Shown one piece after another: positions 7,357-15,382 of a stretch of 26,605 bases of DNA (positions are counted from its first letter, which is position 1; each line of letters begins with the position of its first letter). Under the pieces are notes generated by a model. That model saw only the letters and a program-made list of their open reading frames with translations, was not told the origin of the DNA and did not search any database. A program made the position numbers and the translations under genes. Origin of the DNA: JACTUA01 sp035506435 (GTDB lineage: Archaea; Halobacteriota; Methanomicrobia; Methanomicrobiales; JACTUA01); contig DATJPK010000085.1 of assembly GCA_035506435.1 (NCBI GenBank), positions 1 to 26,605 on the forward strand, given 5' to 3'.

Positions 7357-8642
7357 CGCGCCGCCCCCTGCTCATAGGCATAGGCAACTTCGAGGACCCG
7401 CTCGTCTTCGAAGCGCCGCCCCATTACCTGGAGCCCGACCGGGAGCCCGTCGACCTTCCCGCACGGGACCGAGACGGCGGGGATACCCGCCAGGTTCGCG
7501 GGCACGGTCAGGATATCGGAGAGGTACATCGACAGGGGGGCCGTCTTTTCACCGATCCGGAAGGCGGTAGTGGGCATCGTGGGCCCTGCTATGACGTCCA
7601 CCTCCCGGAAAATCCGGGCAAAGTCGGCGGAAACGTTCCGCCGCGCCGCCTGGGCCTTGGCATAGTACTTCCCGTAGTAACCGGCGGAGAGGGCGAAGGT
7701 CCCGAGGAGGACCCTCCGGCGTACCTCCTCGCCGAAACCCTTCTCCCTGATAACCCGGAAGGCGTCGTGCCAGGCCGAGCGGACGTCACCCGGGGGGCCG
7801 TACCTGACCCCGTCGAACCTGGCGAGGTTCGAGGAGGCCTCGCTCGTGCAGGTGACATAGTAAGCCGCGAGGGCATATGCCATCGAGGGCATCGAGCAGG
7901 GAACCACCCGGGCCCCCAGGCCCTCGAGGATACCGATGGCACCTTTCACGGTCTCCGCGACCCCCGGATCGACCCCTGCCCCGAAGAACTCCGAGGGGAC
8001 GCCGATCCTGAGTCCCTTCACATCACCGGTAAGGCGCGGGGCGAAAGGACGGTCCTGCATGGTGCTGTCCCGGGGGTCGTACCGGCTGATGACCCCCATG
8101 AGCCGGCACACGTCGGTGACCGATCCCGCGAGCGGCCCGATCTGTTCGAGGGAGTTTGCATACGCGACGAGGCCGTACCGGGAGACCCGGCCATAGCTCG
8201 GCTTTAAACCGACGATCCCGCAGAAGGCCGCGGGGCACCGGATTGACCCGCCCGTGTCTGACCCGAGGGCCATCGGGACCATGCCCGCCGCAACGGCCGC
8301 CGCTGAGCCGCCCGACGACCCACCCGGGACCCGGGCCGGGTCGACGGGGTTCTTTGTCGGTCCGAAGGCGCTGTTCTCGGTGGAGGAGCCCATGCCGAAC
8401 TCGTCCATGTTCGTCTTTCCCGCGATCCCCGCCCCTTCGGCGAGGATGAGGTCCACGATATGCGCGTGGTAGGGCGGGGTATAGCCCTCGAGGATCTTCG
8501 ACCCGCAGCTCGTCGGGATCCCCCGGGTGGAGATGTTGTCCTTCACCGCGACCGCGAGGCCGGCGAGCTTCCCCGTCGTCCCGGGCTTCGGCTCGCAGCG
8601 GGTGATGAAGGCATTGAACCGGTCCCCGGCGGGCGCGGTCAT
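7353..8642 (-). CDS. gatA: Aspartyl/glutamyl-tRNA amidotransferase subunit A (glutaminase)
   Basis: The amidase subunit of GatCAB: it hydrolyses glutamine and channels ammonia to GatB. The Ser-cisSer-Lys triad is visible as Lys34 in AVKDNI, Ser109 in VPGGSSGGSAA and Ser133 in DTGGSIRCPAA, in the same spacing as the S. aureus enzyme (Lys79, Ser154, Ser178). At 429 residues it is somewhat shorter than bacterial GatA (about 485), mostly at the N-terminus, as is common in archaea. The start ATG overlaps the gatC stop and the stop overlaps the gatB start, so all three subunits should be made in fixed proportion. Confidence 0.96.
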   Translation of the reverse strand: MTAPAGDRFNAFITRCEPKPGTTGKLAGLAVAVKDNISTRGIPTSCGSKILEGYTPPYHAHIVDLILAEGAGIAGKTNMDEFGMGSSTENSAFGPTKNPVDPARVPGGSSGGSAAAVAAGMVPMALGSDTGGSIRCPAAFCGIVGLKPSYGRVSRYGLVAYANSLEQIGPLAGSVTDVCRLMGVISRYDPRDSTMQDRPFAPRLTGDVKGLRIGVPSEFFGAGVDPGVAETVKGAIGILEGLGARVVPCSMPSMAYALAAYYVTCTSEASSNLARFDGVRYGPPGDVRSAWHDAFRVIREKGFGEEVRRRVLLGTFALSAGYYGKYYAKAQAARRNVSADFARIFREVDVIAGPTMPTTAFRIGEKTAPLSMYLSDILTVPANLAGIPAVSVPCGKVDGLPVGLQVMGRRFEDERVLEVAYAYEQGAAR

Positions 8643-8911
8643 TCCATCACCCTGGGGGCCCTGATGAACCCGTCCTCGGAATCGCGGGCGAGGGCAAGGA
8701 CCTCCTCCTGGGGGAGCGACCCGGTGACCTCGTCTTCGCGCATGATATTGAATTCGCGGGCATGTTCACCCGCATCCTCCCGGACCGCGTCCAGGATATC
8801 GAAGTACTCGAGGATGGCATTGAACTCCCGGGTGAACTCGCCGAGCCGCTCGCGCGGGAGCCCGATGTCGGCGAGGTTCGCGATCTTTTCCACGTCCTCA
8901 GGTGAGACCAT
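8639..8911 (-). CDS. gatC: Aspartyl/glutamyl-tRNA amidotransferase subunit C
   Basis: A 90-residue belt-like protein that ties GatA to GatB. The N-terminal pattern MVSPEDVEKIANLADIGL and the following helix GEFTREFNAILEYFDILD are typical of GatC, as is the C-terminal LPQEEVLALA. The ATG at 8911 lies 14 bases inside the end of the upstream asparagine-synthetase-like gene, with a G-rich ribosome site (GGGGG) about six bases ahead. A TATA box at 8954-8961 suggests that gatC begins its own transcript. It overlaps gatA by four bases. Confidence 0.92.
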   Translation of the reverse strand: MVSPEDVEKIANLADIGLPRERLGEFTREFNAILEYFDILDAVREDAGEHAREFNIMREDEVTGSLPQEEVLALARDSEDGFIRAPRVME

Positions 8912-9923
8912 CTTTTTCCCCCGGGTTCCGGATTAAGTACCCTTGTACCGACCTTTTATAACCATTTTTACGTGTGAGCCTCCGGATCGTCCCCGCGATC
9001 CCGCTCCCGTACTGCATCGCCTTCTTGGGTGCCCGGGCGATATCAGGCGGGAGGAGGCGCGCGGCGAGCTCCCGCAGCGGGATCTTTCCCTCTTCCCCGG
9101 ATACCACCCGGTCCGGAGGAATCGCCCGTGCTGCGCGCACCACCCGGTGATCGAGGTAAGGGAGGGAGAACGCGGTCCCGTGGAGCCGGGCGACTGCCTG
9201 GTCCCGCAGGACCTGCCCTCGCAGGGAAGCGAAGTCCCGGGCGAGCATCGCGGGGACATCGGGTGTAGTGCGGTACCGGGCATACCCGCCGAAGAGCTCG
9301 TCCGCCCCCTGGCCGGCGAGGACCCGCCGGTACCCCTTCTCCCCCGCCCACCGGGCCACGAAGAAGAGGCCTGCCGCGATGGAGACATCGAGCGGGGTAA
9401 CCTTCGGGATCGCCGCGACGACGCGCGGGACGGCCGCCTCGACCTCGTCCATCGTCACCGTGACACCCTCCCATGCGAGGCCGAGCGCCCGTGCGGCCGC
9501 CTCCGCTCTCACGAGGTCGTGGGACCCCTCGAGTCCCACCGTGACGCAGGGGAGACCGGCGAGGGCGGCGACGAGGGCAGAGTCCACCCCGCCCGAGAAG
9601 GCGACGGCCCCCTCGTCGGCCCGGAGGCGCACGGCCGTGCGGAGGGCCTCTTCAAGGCCCAGGTCCGGGGCTTCGGGGCAGACCTCTCCGGCGACCTCCC
9701 CGTTGCAGGTGATCACCCCGAAGGGCCCCGGGACACCGAGGAGGCCGAGCCTGTCGGTCGCAGTGCAGCCGTTCCAGGAGAGGTGGAACTCGCCTCCCCA
9801 TTCCCGGACCCTGCGTGGATCTTCCCGGAGAATAGCCTCAACTTCGGCAGCGGAGAGCCTCTTCCCCCCGACCTCGACCCAGCCCTGGAGCCGCTCCTGC
9901 ACTGCCATCTGCCGGGCGGTCAT
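8898..9923 (-). CDS. Asparagine-synthetase-like ATPase lacking the glutaminase nucleophile
   Basis: A 341-residue protein with the asparagine synthetase C-terminal (N-type PPase) fold: ATP pyrophosphate loop SGGVDS at 110-115 and AGQGADELFGGY at 203-214. Asparagine synthetases adenylate aspartate at this site. The first 100 residues look like a remnant of the Ntn glutaminase half: WGGEFHLSWNG and TATDRLGLLG resemble the end of that domain, but the catalytic Cys at position 2 and most of the domain are missing. It would therefore need free ammonia or ammonia from a partner, or act on a different substrate. Its ATG overlaps the purB stop (ATGA), and it runs 14 bases into gatC. True asparagine synthetase activity is uncertain. 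Confidence 0.75.
   Translation of the reverse strand: MTARQMAVQERLQGWVEVGGKRLSAAEVEAILREDPRRVREWGGEFHLSWNGCTATDRLGLLGVPGPFGVITCNGEVAGEVCPEAPDLGLEEALRTAVRLRADEGAVAFSGGVDSALVAALAGLPCVTVGLEGSHDLVRAEAAARALGLAWEGVTVTMDEVEAAVPRVVAAIPKVTPLDVSIAAGLFFVARWAGEKGYRRVLAGQGADELFGGYARYRTTPDVPAMLARDFASLRGQVLRDQAVARLHGTAFSLPYLDHRVVRAARAIPPDRVVSGEEGKIPLRELAARLLPPDIARAPKKAMQYGSGIAGTIRRLTRKNGYKRSVQGYLIRNPGEKDGLT
8928..8968 (-). promoter_or_regulatory. Promoter of the gatCAB-topA operon inside the upstream gene
   Basis: Minus-strand TTATAAAA (8961-8954), preceded by AAAATGG as a BRE-like stretch, is the clearest TATA box in the neighbourhood. It sits in the last codons of the asparagine-synthetase-like gene and predicts transcription start near 8930, about 19 bases before the gatC ATG. 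Confidence 0.6.
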
Positions 9924-11296
9924 TTCGCCCGGCGCACCCGTCCGATCTTCCCGCCTTTCCCGAGGTACGGGGACAGCCTTCTTACGACGAGATCGACCTG
10001 CCGGGGCGCGGTGCCGATGTATTGTGCGGGATCGAGCAATGACCCGACCTCCTTGACGGAAATGAGCTTCTTCACATCCGGGTTCCTGGCGAGGACCGTA
10101 GCAAGGTCCTCCTTCCGGCGGTATGCCTCCATGCTTGCCACCCGGACCGCTTCGTGGGCCTCCTGCCGTCCCATGCCCCGTTTCGTGAGCTCCACCATCA
10201 CCGACTCGGCCATCGGGATGCCGTCGAGGATGGCAAGGTTCCTCGCCACGTTTCCCTTGTTGATGGTGAGGCCGTCCATTACCCCGGTCATGACCTTGAG
10301 GACGTGGTCGGCGAGGATGGTCGCCTCGGGGAAGATGGCCCGCTCGCAGGAGGAGTTGGTCAGGTCCCGCTCGTCCCAGAGGGTGTTGTCCTGGAGCGCA
10401 GGCTCAACCGCCGAGCGGATGACCCTCGAGAGGCCGGAGACCTGCTCGGATTTGATCGGGTTCCTCTTGTGGGGCATCGTGCTCGACCCGACCTGTTTTT
10501 TCCCGAACGGCTCCTCGACCTCGGCGATCTCGGTCCGCTGGAGGGTCCGCACCGTGATGGCCATGCGGTCCAGGGTCGTCGCGAGGCCGGCGAGGAACAT
10601 GAAGTATTCCGCGTACCGGTCTCTCGGCACGATCTGGCTCGTGATGTCGGGGACCCCGAGCCCGAGCTCATTCATCATCGCCTCCTGGATTGCAAACCCG
10701 TCCTTCCCGAGGGCGGCCATCGTCCCCACTGCCCCCGTGAGTTTCCCGACCTCCACCCTCGGCCGCATCTCACGGAGCCGGTCGAGGTGCCGAGCGAGCT
10801 CGGATGCCCAGAGGGCAAAACGCATCCCGTACGTGGTGGGTATCCCGATCTGGCCGTGGGTGCGGGCGGCGCAGACGAGGTCCCTTGTCTCGCCGGCACG
10901 CCGCAGGAGCACGCCGAGGAGCCGCACCATCTTCGCCTCGAGGAGGGCGAGGCTTTCCTTCAGCTGGAGGCCCGTCGCCGTGTCGAGGATATCGTTCGAG
11001 GTCGCCCCGAAGTGGACCCACCGGCCCGACGCTCCTGACACCTCGGACAGGGCCTTCACCACCGCCATCATGTCATGCCCGATCTCGGCCTCGATTTCCT
11101 TTGACCGGTCGAGGGATACCCTCCCGGCGCCTGCCGCAATCGCCCGGGCATCCCCCGCCGGGATGAGGCCGCAGGACGCCTCGGCGCGTGCGAGGGCTGC
11201 CTCGGCACGGACGATGCACGCGAACCGGTGCTCCTCGGTCCAGACCGCGCGCATTTCCCGTGTGCCGTAGCGCGTATCGATGGGGTGGATCGCCAT
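9920..11296 (-). CDS. purB: Adenylosuccinate lyase
   Basis: Cleaves SAICAR to AICAR and adenylosuccinate to AMP in purine synthesis, each time releasing fumarate; it works as a homotetramer. The 458 residues contain HFGATSND (95-102), the active-site ARTHGQ with His147, and the superfamily signature GSSTMPHKRNP at 270-280, whose serine lies on the mobile catalytic loop. Fumarase and argininosuccinate lyase share the fold, but the N-terminus (HPIDTRYGTREMRAVWTEE) and overall pattern are those of PurB. The ATG at 11296 has no good ribosome site but lies about 22 bases after a T-rich box (11325-11318), which suggests a leaderless message. It is translationally coupled to the following asparagine-synthetase-like gene. 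Confidence 0.95.
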   Translation of the reverse strand: MAIHPIDTRYGTREMRAVWTEEHRFACIVRAEAALARAEASCGLIPAGDARAIAAGAGRVSLDRSKEIEAEIGHDMMAVVKALSEVSGASGRWVHFGATSNDILDTATGLQLKESLALLEAKMVRLLGVLLRRAGETRDLVCAARTHGQIGIPTTYGMRFALWASELARHLDRLREMRPRVEVGKLTGAVGTMAALGKDGFAIQEAMMNELGLGVPDITSQIVPRDRYAEYFMFLAGLATTLDRMAITVRTLQRTEIAEVEEPFGKKQVGSSTMPHKRNPIKSEQVSGLSRVIRSAVEPALQDNTLWDERDLTNSSCERAIFPEATILADHVLKVMTGVMDGLTINKGNVARNLAILDGIPMAESVMVELTKRGMGRQEAHEAVRVASMEAYRRKEDLATVLARNPDVKKLISVKEVGSLLDPAQYIGTAPRQVDLVVRRLSPYLGKGGKIGRVRRAK

Positions 11297-11317
11297 GATG
11301 AGGTGTGAATCTGCAAG

Positions 11318-11330
11318 AGTAAAAAGGAGG
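11318..11330. promoter_or_regulatory. purB TATA-like box overlapping the helicase ribosome site
   Basis: The same few bases serve two divergent genes. On the minus strand TTTTTACT (11325-11318) is a likely TATA box for purB. On the plus strand AAAAAGGAGG (11321-11330) is a strong Shine-Dalgarno sequence for the helicase gene. The gap between the purB ATG and the helicase ATG is only 57 bases. Confidence 0.4.
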
Positions 11331-11353
11331 TGGGGTCGATAGTACTGCTAGAG

Positions 11354-13360
11354 ATGGACGCGATCTCCGGCTACTTCCCGTACGAGACCTACCGGCCCTA
11401 CCAGCGGCAGATGCTCGACCTCGTCGCCGCGACGGCGAGGGACGGCGGGATCGCGATGATCGACGCCCCCACGGGGAGCGGCAAGTCGAGCGTCGTCTCG
11501 GCGCTCCTCGCCGAACGGAGGGGGCGGACCGTGGTCATCGCCGTGCGGACTGTCTCCCAGCTCGCGACCTTCATCCGGGAGCTCACCCTCGTCAGGAAGA
11601 AAAAGCCGGACCTCCGGTTCGCCTATCTTATCGGGAGGGGCCAGATGTGCCGGCTCGGGGGCGGCAGGGACGTGTACCGGCGGTGCGAGGGCCTGCGGAA
11701 GCTCTCGAACGCGCTCATGAAGTCCCGGGCCGATGCAGGGGTCCTCGTCCCGGCCAAGGACCGGTTCGTCAGGATGCAGATGAAGAAGTCGCAGGCGGAA
11801 CAGCCGGTCGTCTGCCCGGCCTACATTGTGGGGAAGGCCTTCGCCCTCGACGAGGGGGCAGGTCCCAGGATGGTCCCGTCGCCCTCCCTCCGGCACTGCG
11901 CGGAACGGGTGAGCCGGGAAACGGTCCTCCCCGAGAACCTGCCTGCTGCGTCGGGGGATTGCTGCCCCTACGAGGTGATGCTCCAGGCGGCCCGGGGCGC
12001 GGACGTCGTCCTCCTGAACTTCCACCATGTCTTCGATGACTCAATTCGCGGGGCGCTCTACGAGCAGCTCGACCTGTCGGCCGGGGAGGTCCTCCTCCTC
12101 ATAGACGAGGCTCACAACCTGGGCGACGCGGTCCAGAACGTCCAGTCGGTCTCGCTCGGGGAAAAGGGCCTCGAGGGGGCCGAGTCCGAGCTCCTGCGCC
12201 TCCGGGGCAGGGTCCCGGCCGCCGAAGCAGCGGGGAGGGTCCTCCCCCAGGTGCGGCGGTTCATGGAGCTCCTCCGCGCCTCCCGGGAGGGCGAGGACTG
12301 GTTCGACCCCGCCATCTTCGAGCGGATGGTGGTGCAGGGCTCCCTCTACGCGGACATGGAGGCCATCGTGGACGACATGCTCACCGTCTCGGAGGCGATC
12401 AGGGAGCGGAACATGAAGGCCGGCGAGTTCCGGGAGAGCGCCGTCGAACGACTCACCACCTTCCTGTACCGCATCTTCCTTTCCGCCCACGACCCCGCGT
12501 ACCTGACGACGTACCGGAAGGACGACGAGGAGGTGATCCTCGAGGTGCGGAACATCGACCCCCAGGCGAAGATCCTCGAGCTTGCCCAGTCCCACGCGGC
12601 GACGGTCCTCATCAGCGGGACCCTCTCGCCCGTCGATTCGTTCCGCAGGCTCTATTTCGGGGACGGGAAGGTGGCGACCCTCACCCTCCCGAACGCCTTC
12701 CCGAGGGACAGGCGGATGGTTGTCGGCGCAAGGGATGCGACCACCCTCTACAGTATGAGGGACCAGGCGGGGAATACCGAGCGGATCGCGGGCTACATCA
12801 CCGCGTTTGCCCGCCTCCCGGGGAACCTCGCCGTCTACTTCCCCTCCTACCAGGTGCTTTCGTCGTTCGCAGACCGGTGCGCGGGTATGATCCGGGGGAA
12901 GGAGGTCATCGTGGAACCACGGGACTCTGCCGATGCATCGGCGGCGCTCCGGGCCTTTCTCCAGCTCCCGGGGCAGGGGAGGGCCGGGGTGATCTTCGCC
13001 GTCTGCGGCGGGAAGTGGAGCGAGGGGCTGGACTACCGGGGCGAGCTCCTGAACGGTGCGATGGTCGTCGGCCTTCCCCTCGCGCCGTTCACGAGGGTGC
13101 GGTCCATGGTCATCGACTACTTCAGGCGGAAGTACGGGGACGAGGGGGAGTTCCTCTCGTACACCCTCCCGGCCCTGAACCGGGCGCTCCAGGCGCTCGG
13201 GAGAGTCATCCGGTCACCCGAGGACCGGGGGTTCCTCGTGCTCTGCGAGCAGAGGTTCCTCGAGCCCCGGCTCAAGGGGGCGCTGCCCGCCTGGATCCGC
13301 GAGGAGATGGTTGAGACGAACCTGGACGGGTTCGGCATGCTGGTGAAGCAATGGCGGTGA
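11354..13360 (+). CDS. XPD/Rad3-family iron-sulphur DNA helicase
   Basis: A superfamily 2 5'-3' DNA helicase related to XPD/ERCC2 and DinG, used in repair. From the ATG at 11354 it is 668 residues. Walker A is DAPTGSGKSS (about 37-46), and the DEAH box appears as LLLIDEAHNL. Between them are several cysteines (GQMCR, RRCEG, VVCPA, and GDCCPYE just before the helicase box), matching the [4Fe-4S] domain of XPD. The C-terminal half has LISGTLSP, GKWSEGLDYRG and the motif VI region QALGRVIRSPEDRG. The start is uncertain: GGAGG at 11326-11330 is 23 bases before this ATG, while the in-frame GTG at 11330 overlaps GGAGG itself. The ATG gives the family-like DAISGYFPYETYRPYQRQM. The next gene overlaps its end. 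Confidence 0.9.
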   Translation: MDAISGYFPYETYRPYQRQMLDLVAATARDGGIAMIDAPTGSGKSSVVSALLAERRGRTVVIAVRTVSQLATFIRELTLVRKKKPDLRFAYLIGRGQMCRLGGGRDVYRRCEGLRKLSNALMKSRADAGVLVPAKDRFVRMQMKKSQAEQPVVCPAYIVGKAFALDEGAGPRMVPSPSLRHCAERVSRETVLPENLPAASGDCCPYEVMLQAARGADVVLLNFHHVFDDSIRGALYEQLDLSAGEVLLLIDEAHNLGDAVQNVQSVSLGEKGLEGAESELLRLRGRVPAAEAAGRVLPQVRRFMELLRASREGEDWFDPAIFERMVVQGSLYADMEAIVDDMLTVSEAIRERNMKAGEFRESAVERLTTFLYRIFLSAHDPAYLTTYRKDDEEVILEVRNIDPQAKILELAQSHAATVLISGTLSPVDSFRRLYFGDGKVATLTLPNAFPRDRRMVVGARDATTLYSMRDQAGNTERIAGYITAFARLPGNLAVYFPSYQVLSSFADRCAGMIRGKEVIVEPRDSADASAALRAFLQLPGQGRAGVIFAVCGGKWSEGLDYRGELLNGAMVVGLPLAPFTRVRSMVIDYFRRKYGDEGEFLSYTLPALNRALQALGRVIRSPEDRGFLVLCEQRFLEPRLKGALPAWIREEMVETNLDGFGMLVKQWR

Positions 13361-13806
13361 CGAGCGGGTCCCACCCCTTCGGCCTCTGGGTGGTGACGGT
13401 AGGCTGGCAGGGGGATACCGTGTTCCGGGTCCATTTCGGGAGGACGGGCCCCGACGGGCCGGTCCATCCCCTCATCCGCCGGTACCTCATGGGGCAGGAA
13501 GTGGACTTCGGGGGTATCGCAACGCCCGCGGACGAGGGCGACGGGGTGACCCCCGCCATCTACCGGGCGGTCCGCCGTGTCGGGTACGGCGAGGTGGCCA
13601 CCTACGGGGAGATCGCGAGGCAGGTCGGGACCTCGCCCCGCGCCGTCGGTCAGGCGATGGCCCGGAACCCCACCCCGCTCGTCGTCCCCTGCCACCGGAT
13701 CGTCTCTGCGCACGGCATCGGGGGGTTCACCCCGCCGATCGAGATCAAGCGGGACCTCCTCGAGATGGAGCAGAGGGTCTCCCGGGGGAGAAAGGGAAGG
13801 GTTTAA
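13351..13806 (+). CDS. ogt: Methylated-DNA--[protein]-cysteine S-methyltransferase
   Basis: A suicide repair protein that moves the alkyl group from O6-alkylguanine to its own cysteine. The acceptor is Cys114 in VVPCHRIVS. The helix-turn-helix core (YRAVRRVGYGEVATYGEIARQVGTSPRAVGQAMARNPTP) and the GGFTPPIEIKRDLLEME tail are typical. At 151 residues its N-terminal domain is short, as in compact archaeal and Ogt-type proteins. Its ATG lies within the last codons of the helicase gene (10-base overlap in another frame), linking two DNA-repair functions in one transcript. A small GC-rich gap separates it from the next gene. Confidence 0.93.
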   Translation: MAVTSGSHPFGLWVVTVGWQGDTVFRVHFGRTGPDGPVHPLIRRYLMGQEVDFGGIATPADEGDGVTPAIYRAVRRVGYGEVATYGEIARQVGTSPRAVGQAMARNPTPLVVPCHRIVSAHGIGGFTPPIEIKRDLLEMEQRVSRGRKGRV

Positions 13807-13871
13807 CCCCGGGGACAGGATACTCCGGAGCGGATCATGAGGGGCCATCGCCTGGATTCAGGGGGATACCG

Positions 13872-14471
13872 ATGAGGTCGGCCATCGTCCTCGTCGGCGG
13901 CGAGGCACGGCGGGCCGGCGGGCGGGAGAAGTACTTCTTCAGCTATAAAGGGAAGACCTTCATCGAGCACATCCTGGGAGCCCTCCGCGGGCAGGTCGAC
14001 GAGATAGTGCTCGCCGCGCGGGACCCGTCCCAGTGCGACCGGTTCGGCCACCTCGAGGGGGTCAGGTGCGTCTCCGACATCCGGAAGGGCATCGGGCCGA
14101 CGGGCGGGCTCCATGCCGGCGTGCTCGCGGCCCGGGGGGACGAGGTGGTTGTCGTCGCCTGCGACATGCCCTGCATCAACTCCCGGGTCATCGGGCACCT
14201 CTTCTCGCTCCTCGGCGACTACGACGCGGTCATCCCGGTCTGGAACCCGGAGATGCTCGAGCCCCTCCACGCGGTCTACCGCCGGTCGGCACTCCTGAGG
14301 TACCTGGAAGAGCCCGGCCACCGGTCGCTCCGGGAGATGGTGAAGGCATTGCGGGTCAGGTTCGTGGAGATCGAGGACATGCGGGACCTCGACCCTGAGC
14401 TTGCGACCTTCACGAACATCAACAAGCTCGAGGAACTCGAAAGTATGAAGCAGGGCGGAAAGGGGGATTAG
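13872..14471 (+). CDS. MobA-like NTP transferase (probable molybdenum cofactor guanylyltransferase)
   Basis: A 199-residue nucleotidyltransferase of the GT-A fold. The N-terminal nucleotide loop LVGGEARRAGGREK (residues 7-20) is a variant of the MobA motif LAGG.S.RMG..K. VACDMP (95-100, Asp98) would bind the metal, and GPTGGLHAGV contacts the base. MobA transfers GMP to molybdopterin, giving the guanine dinucleotide cofactor used by molybdenum or tungsten formylmethanofuran and formate dehydrogenases in methanogens. Because the loop departs from consensus (GE for GQS or GRS), another NDP-sugar or cofactor transferase cannot be excluded. The ATG has a G-rich site (GGGGGAT) a few bases ahead. 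It probably belongs to the same plus-strand operon as the helicase and ogt, 65 bases downstream. Confidence 0.75.
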   Translation: MRSAIVLVGGEARRAGGREKYFFSYKGKTFIEHILGALRGQVDEIVLAARDPSQCDRFGHLEGVRCVSDIRKGIGPTGGLHAGVLAARGDEVVVVACDMPCINSRVIGHLFSLLGDYDAVIPVWNPEMLEPLHAVYRRSALLRYLEEPGHRSLREMVKALRVRFVEIEDMRDLDPELATFTNINKLEELESMKQGGKGD

Positions 14472-14484
14472 AACCGGGGGCCGG

Positions 14485-15354
14485 TCATCCGGGTCCCGGC
14501 ATCCGGTCTCCTCTCTCCAGGGCCCTCACGTGCCCCGCGACCGTGCGCGAGAGCACCGGCAGTACGGCTTCCGGGAGGCCGAGCCTCTCGAGCACCCCGT
14601 GGGCGATGCCGGCCGGATCCGGGTTCTCTTCGTACACCTCCGTCACGGCCGCATGGAGGGCGAGGATCACCTCTCTCCCTGATGCAAGTGCCCCCGTGAT
14701 TTCCGTGCCGGTCTTCGGGCTGTCCCACGACGAGAGAAGGACCTTCACTCTTGGGAGTTCCGCGAGCCTTGCGATGGACTTGAGGGAAGCCGCGGGATCG
14801 TCGTAGACCGGGATCTCGCCCTTCACCGGCACCGCGTCGCCCGTGATGAGGACCCCCTCATCCGCGAGGAACAGGGAGATGGACCCGGGGGAGTGGCCGG
14901 GAGTGTGGAGAACGGTGAGCGAACGTTCGCCCCCGATACCGATCAGGTCACCGTCGGCGAGGAGCCGGTCAAGCATGACCGGGCCTTCGACGATGCCGGT
15001 GAACCCCGGGACCGGCCTTTCCCGGGCCTGGAGCCCGGGGTCCTCGATCCATGCCCTTTCTGCGGCGTGGGCAGCGACAAGGCACCCCGTTGCCCTCCGG
15101 ACGGCCGGTGCCCCGCCGATATGGTCGGGGTGGGAGTGGCTCAGGATGAGCATCGAGACCTCGCCCGGGTTTCGGCCGGCCTCCCGCGCCATACCAAGGA
15201 CCCGGTTTTCCGACCCCGAAACCCCGGCATCGACGAGGCAGAGCTCCTTCCCGCTGACCAGGAAGGCATGTACGGATCGTTCGATATGCCCGGCACCAGC
15301 GGCGGGGAGCCGGAAGGGGATCCGGGCTGAGAAAACGGATTCCGAGACCTTCAT
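14485..15354 (-). CDS. Metallo-beta-lactamase-fold hydrolase
   Basis: A 289-residue binuclear-metal hydrolase of the glyoxalase II-like branch. Metal ligands are visible as His73, His75, Asp77 and His78 in LSHSHPDHIGG, His154 in HTPGHSPGS, and Asp173 in LITGDAVPV. A helical region of about 80 residues follows the core (ALASGREVILALHAAVTEVYEENPDPAGIAHGVLERLGLPE). There is no flavodoxin domain, so it is not an FprA-type oxidase. Substrate is unknown; thioesters or lactones are common in this branch. The ATG at 15354 has GGGAG eight bases upstream and lies 28 bases after the flavin reductase gene, probably in one transcript with cooC. It converges with the MobA-like gene, only 13 bases apart. 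Confidence 0.8.
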   Translation of the reverse strand: MKVSESVFSARIPFRLPAAGAGHIERSVHAFLVSGKELCLVDAGVSGSENRVLGMAREAGRNPGEVSMLILSHSHPDHIGGAPAVRRATGCLVAAHAAERAWIEDPGLQARERPVPGFTGIVEGPVMLDRLLADGDLIGIGGERSLTVLHTPGHSPGSISLFLADEGVLITGDAVPVKGEIPVYDDPAASLKSIARLAELPRVKVLLSSWDSPKTGTEITGALASGREVILALHAAVTEVYEENPDPAGIAHGVLERLGLPEAVLPVLSRTVAGHVRALERGDRMPGPG

Positions 15355-15382
15355 CCCCCGATTCTCCCGGCGGGTGCAGGAC

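Noticed and set aside
8943..11270. 775-codon plus-strand open frame opposite purB and the asparagine-synthetase-like gene
   Set aside because: It is a shadow of high-GC minus-strand genes with clear motifs; its translation is Arg/Ser/Pro-rich and has no recognisable domain.
14485..15354. FprA-type flavodiiron protein
   Set aside because: Only the metallo-beta-lactamase domain is present; no flavodoxin module follows, and the adjacent flavin reductase is a separate split-barrel protein.
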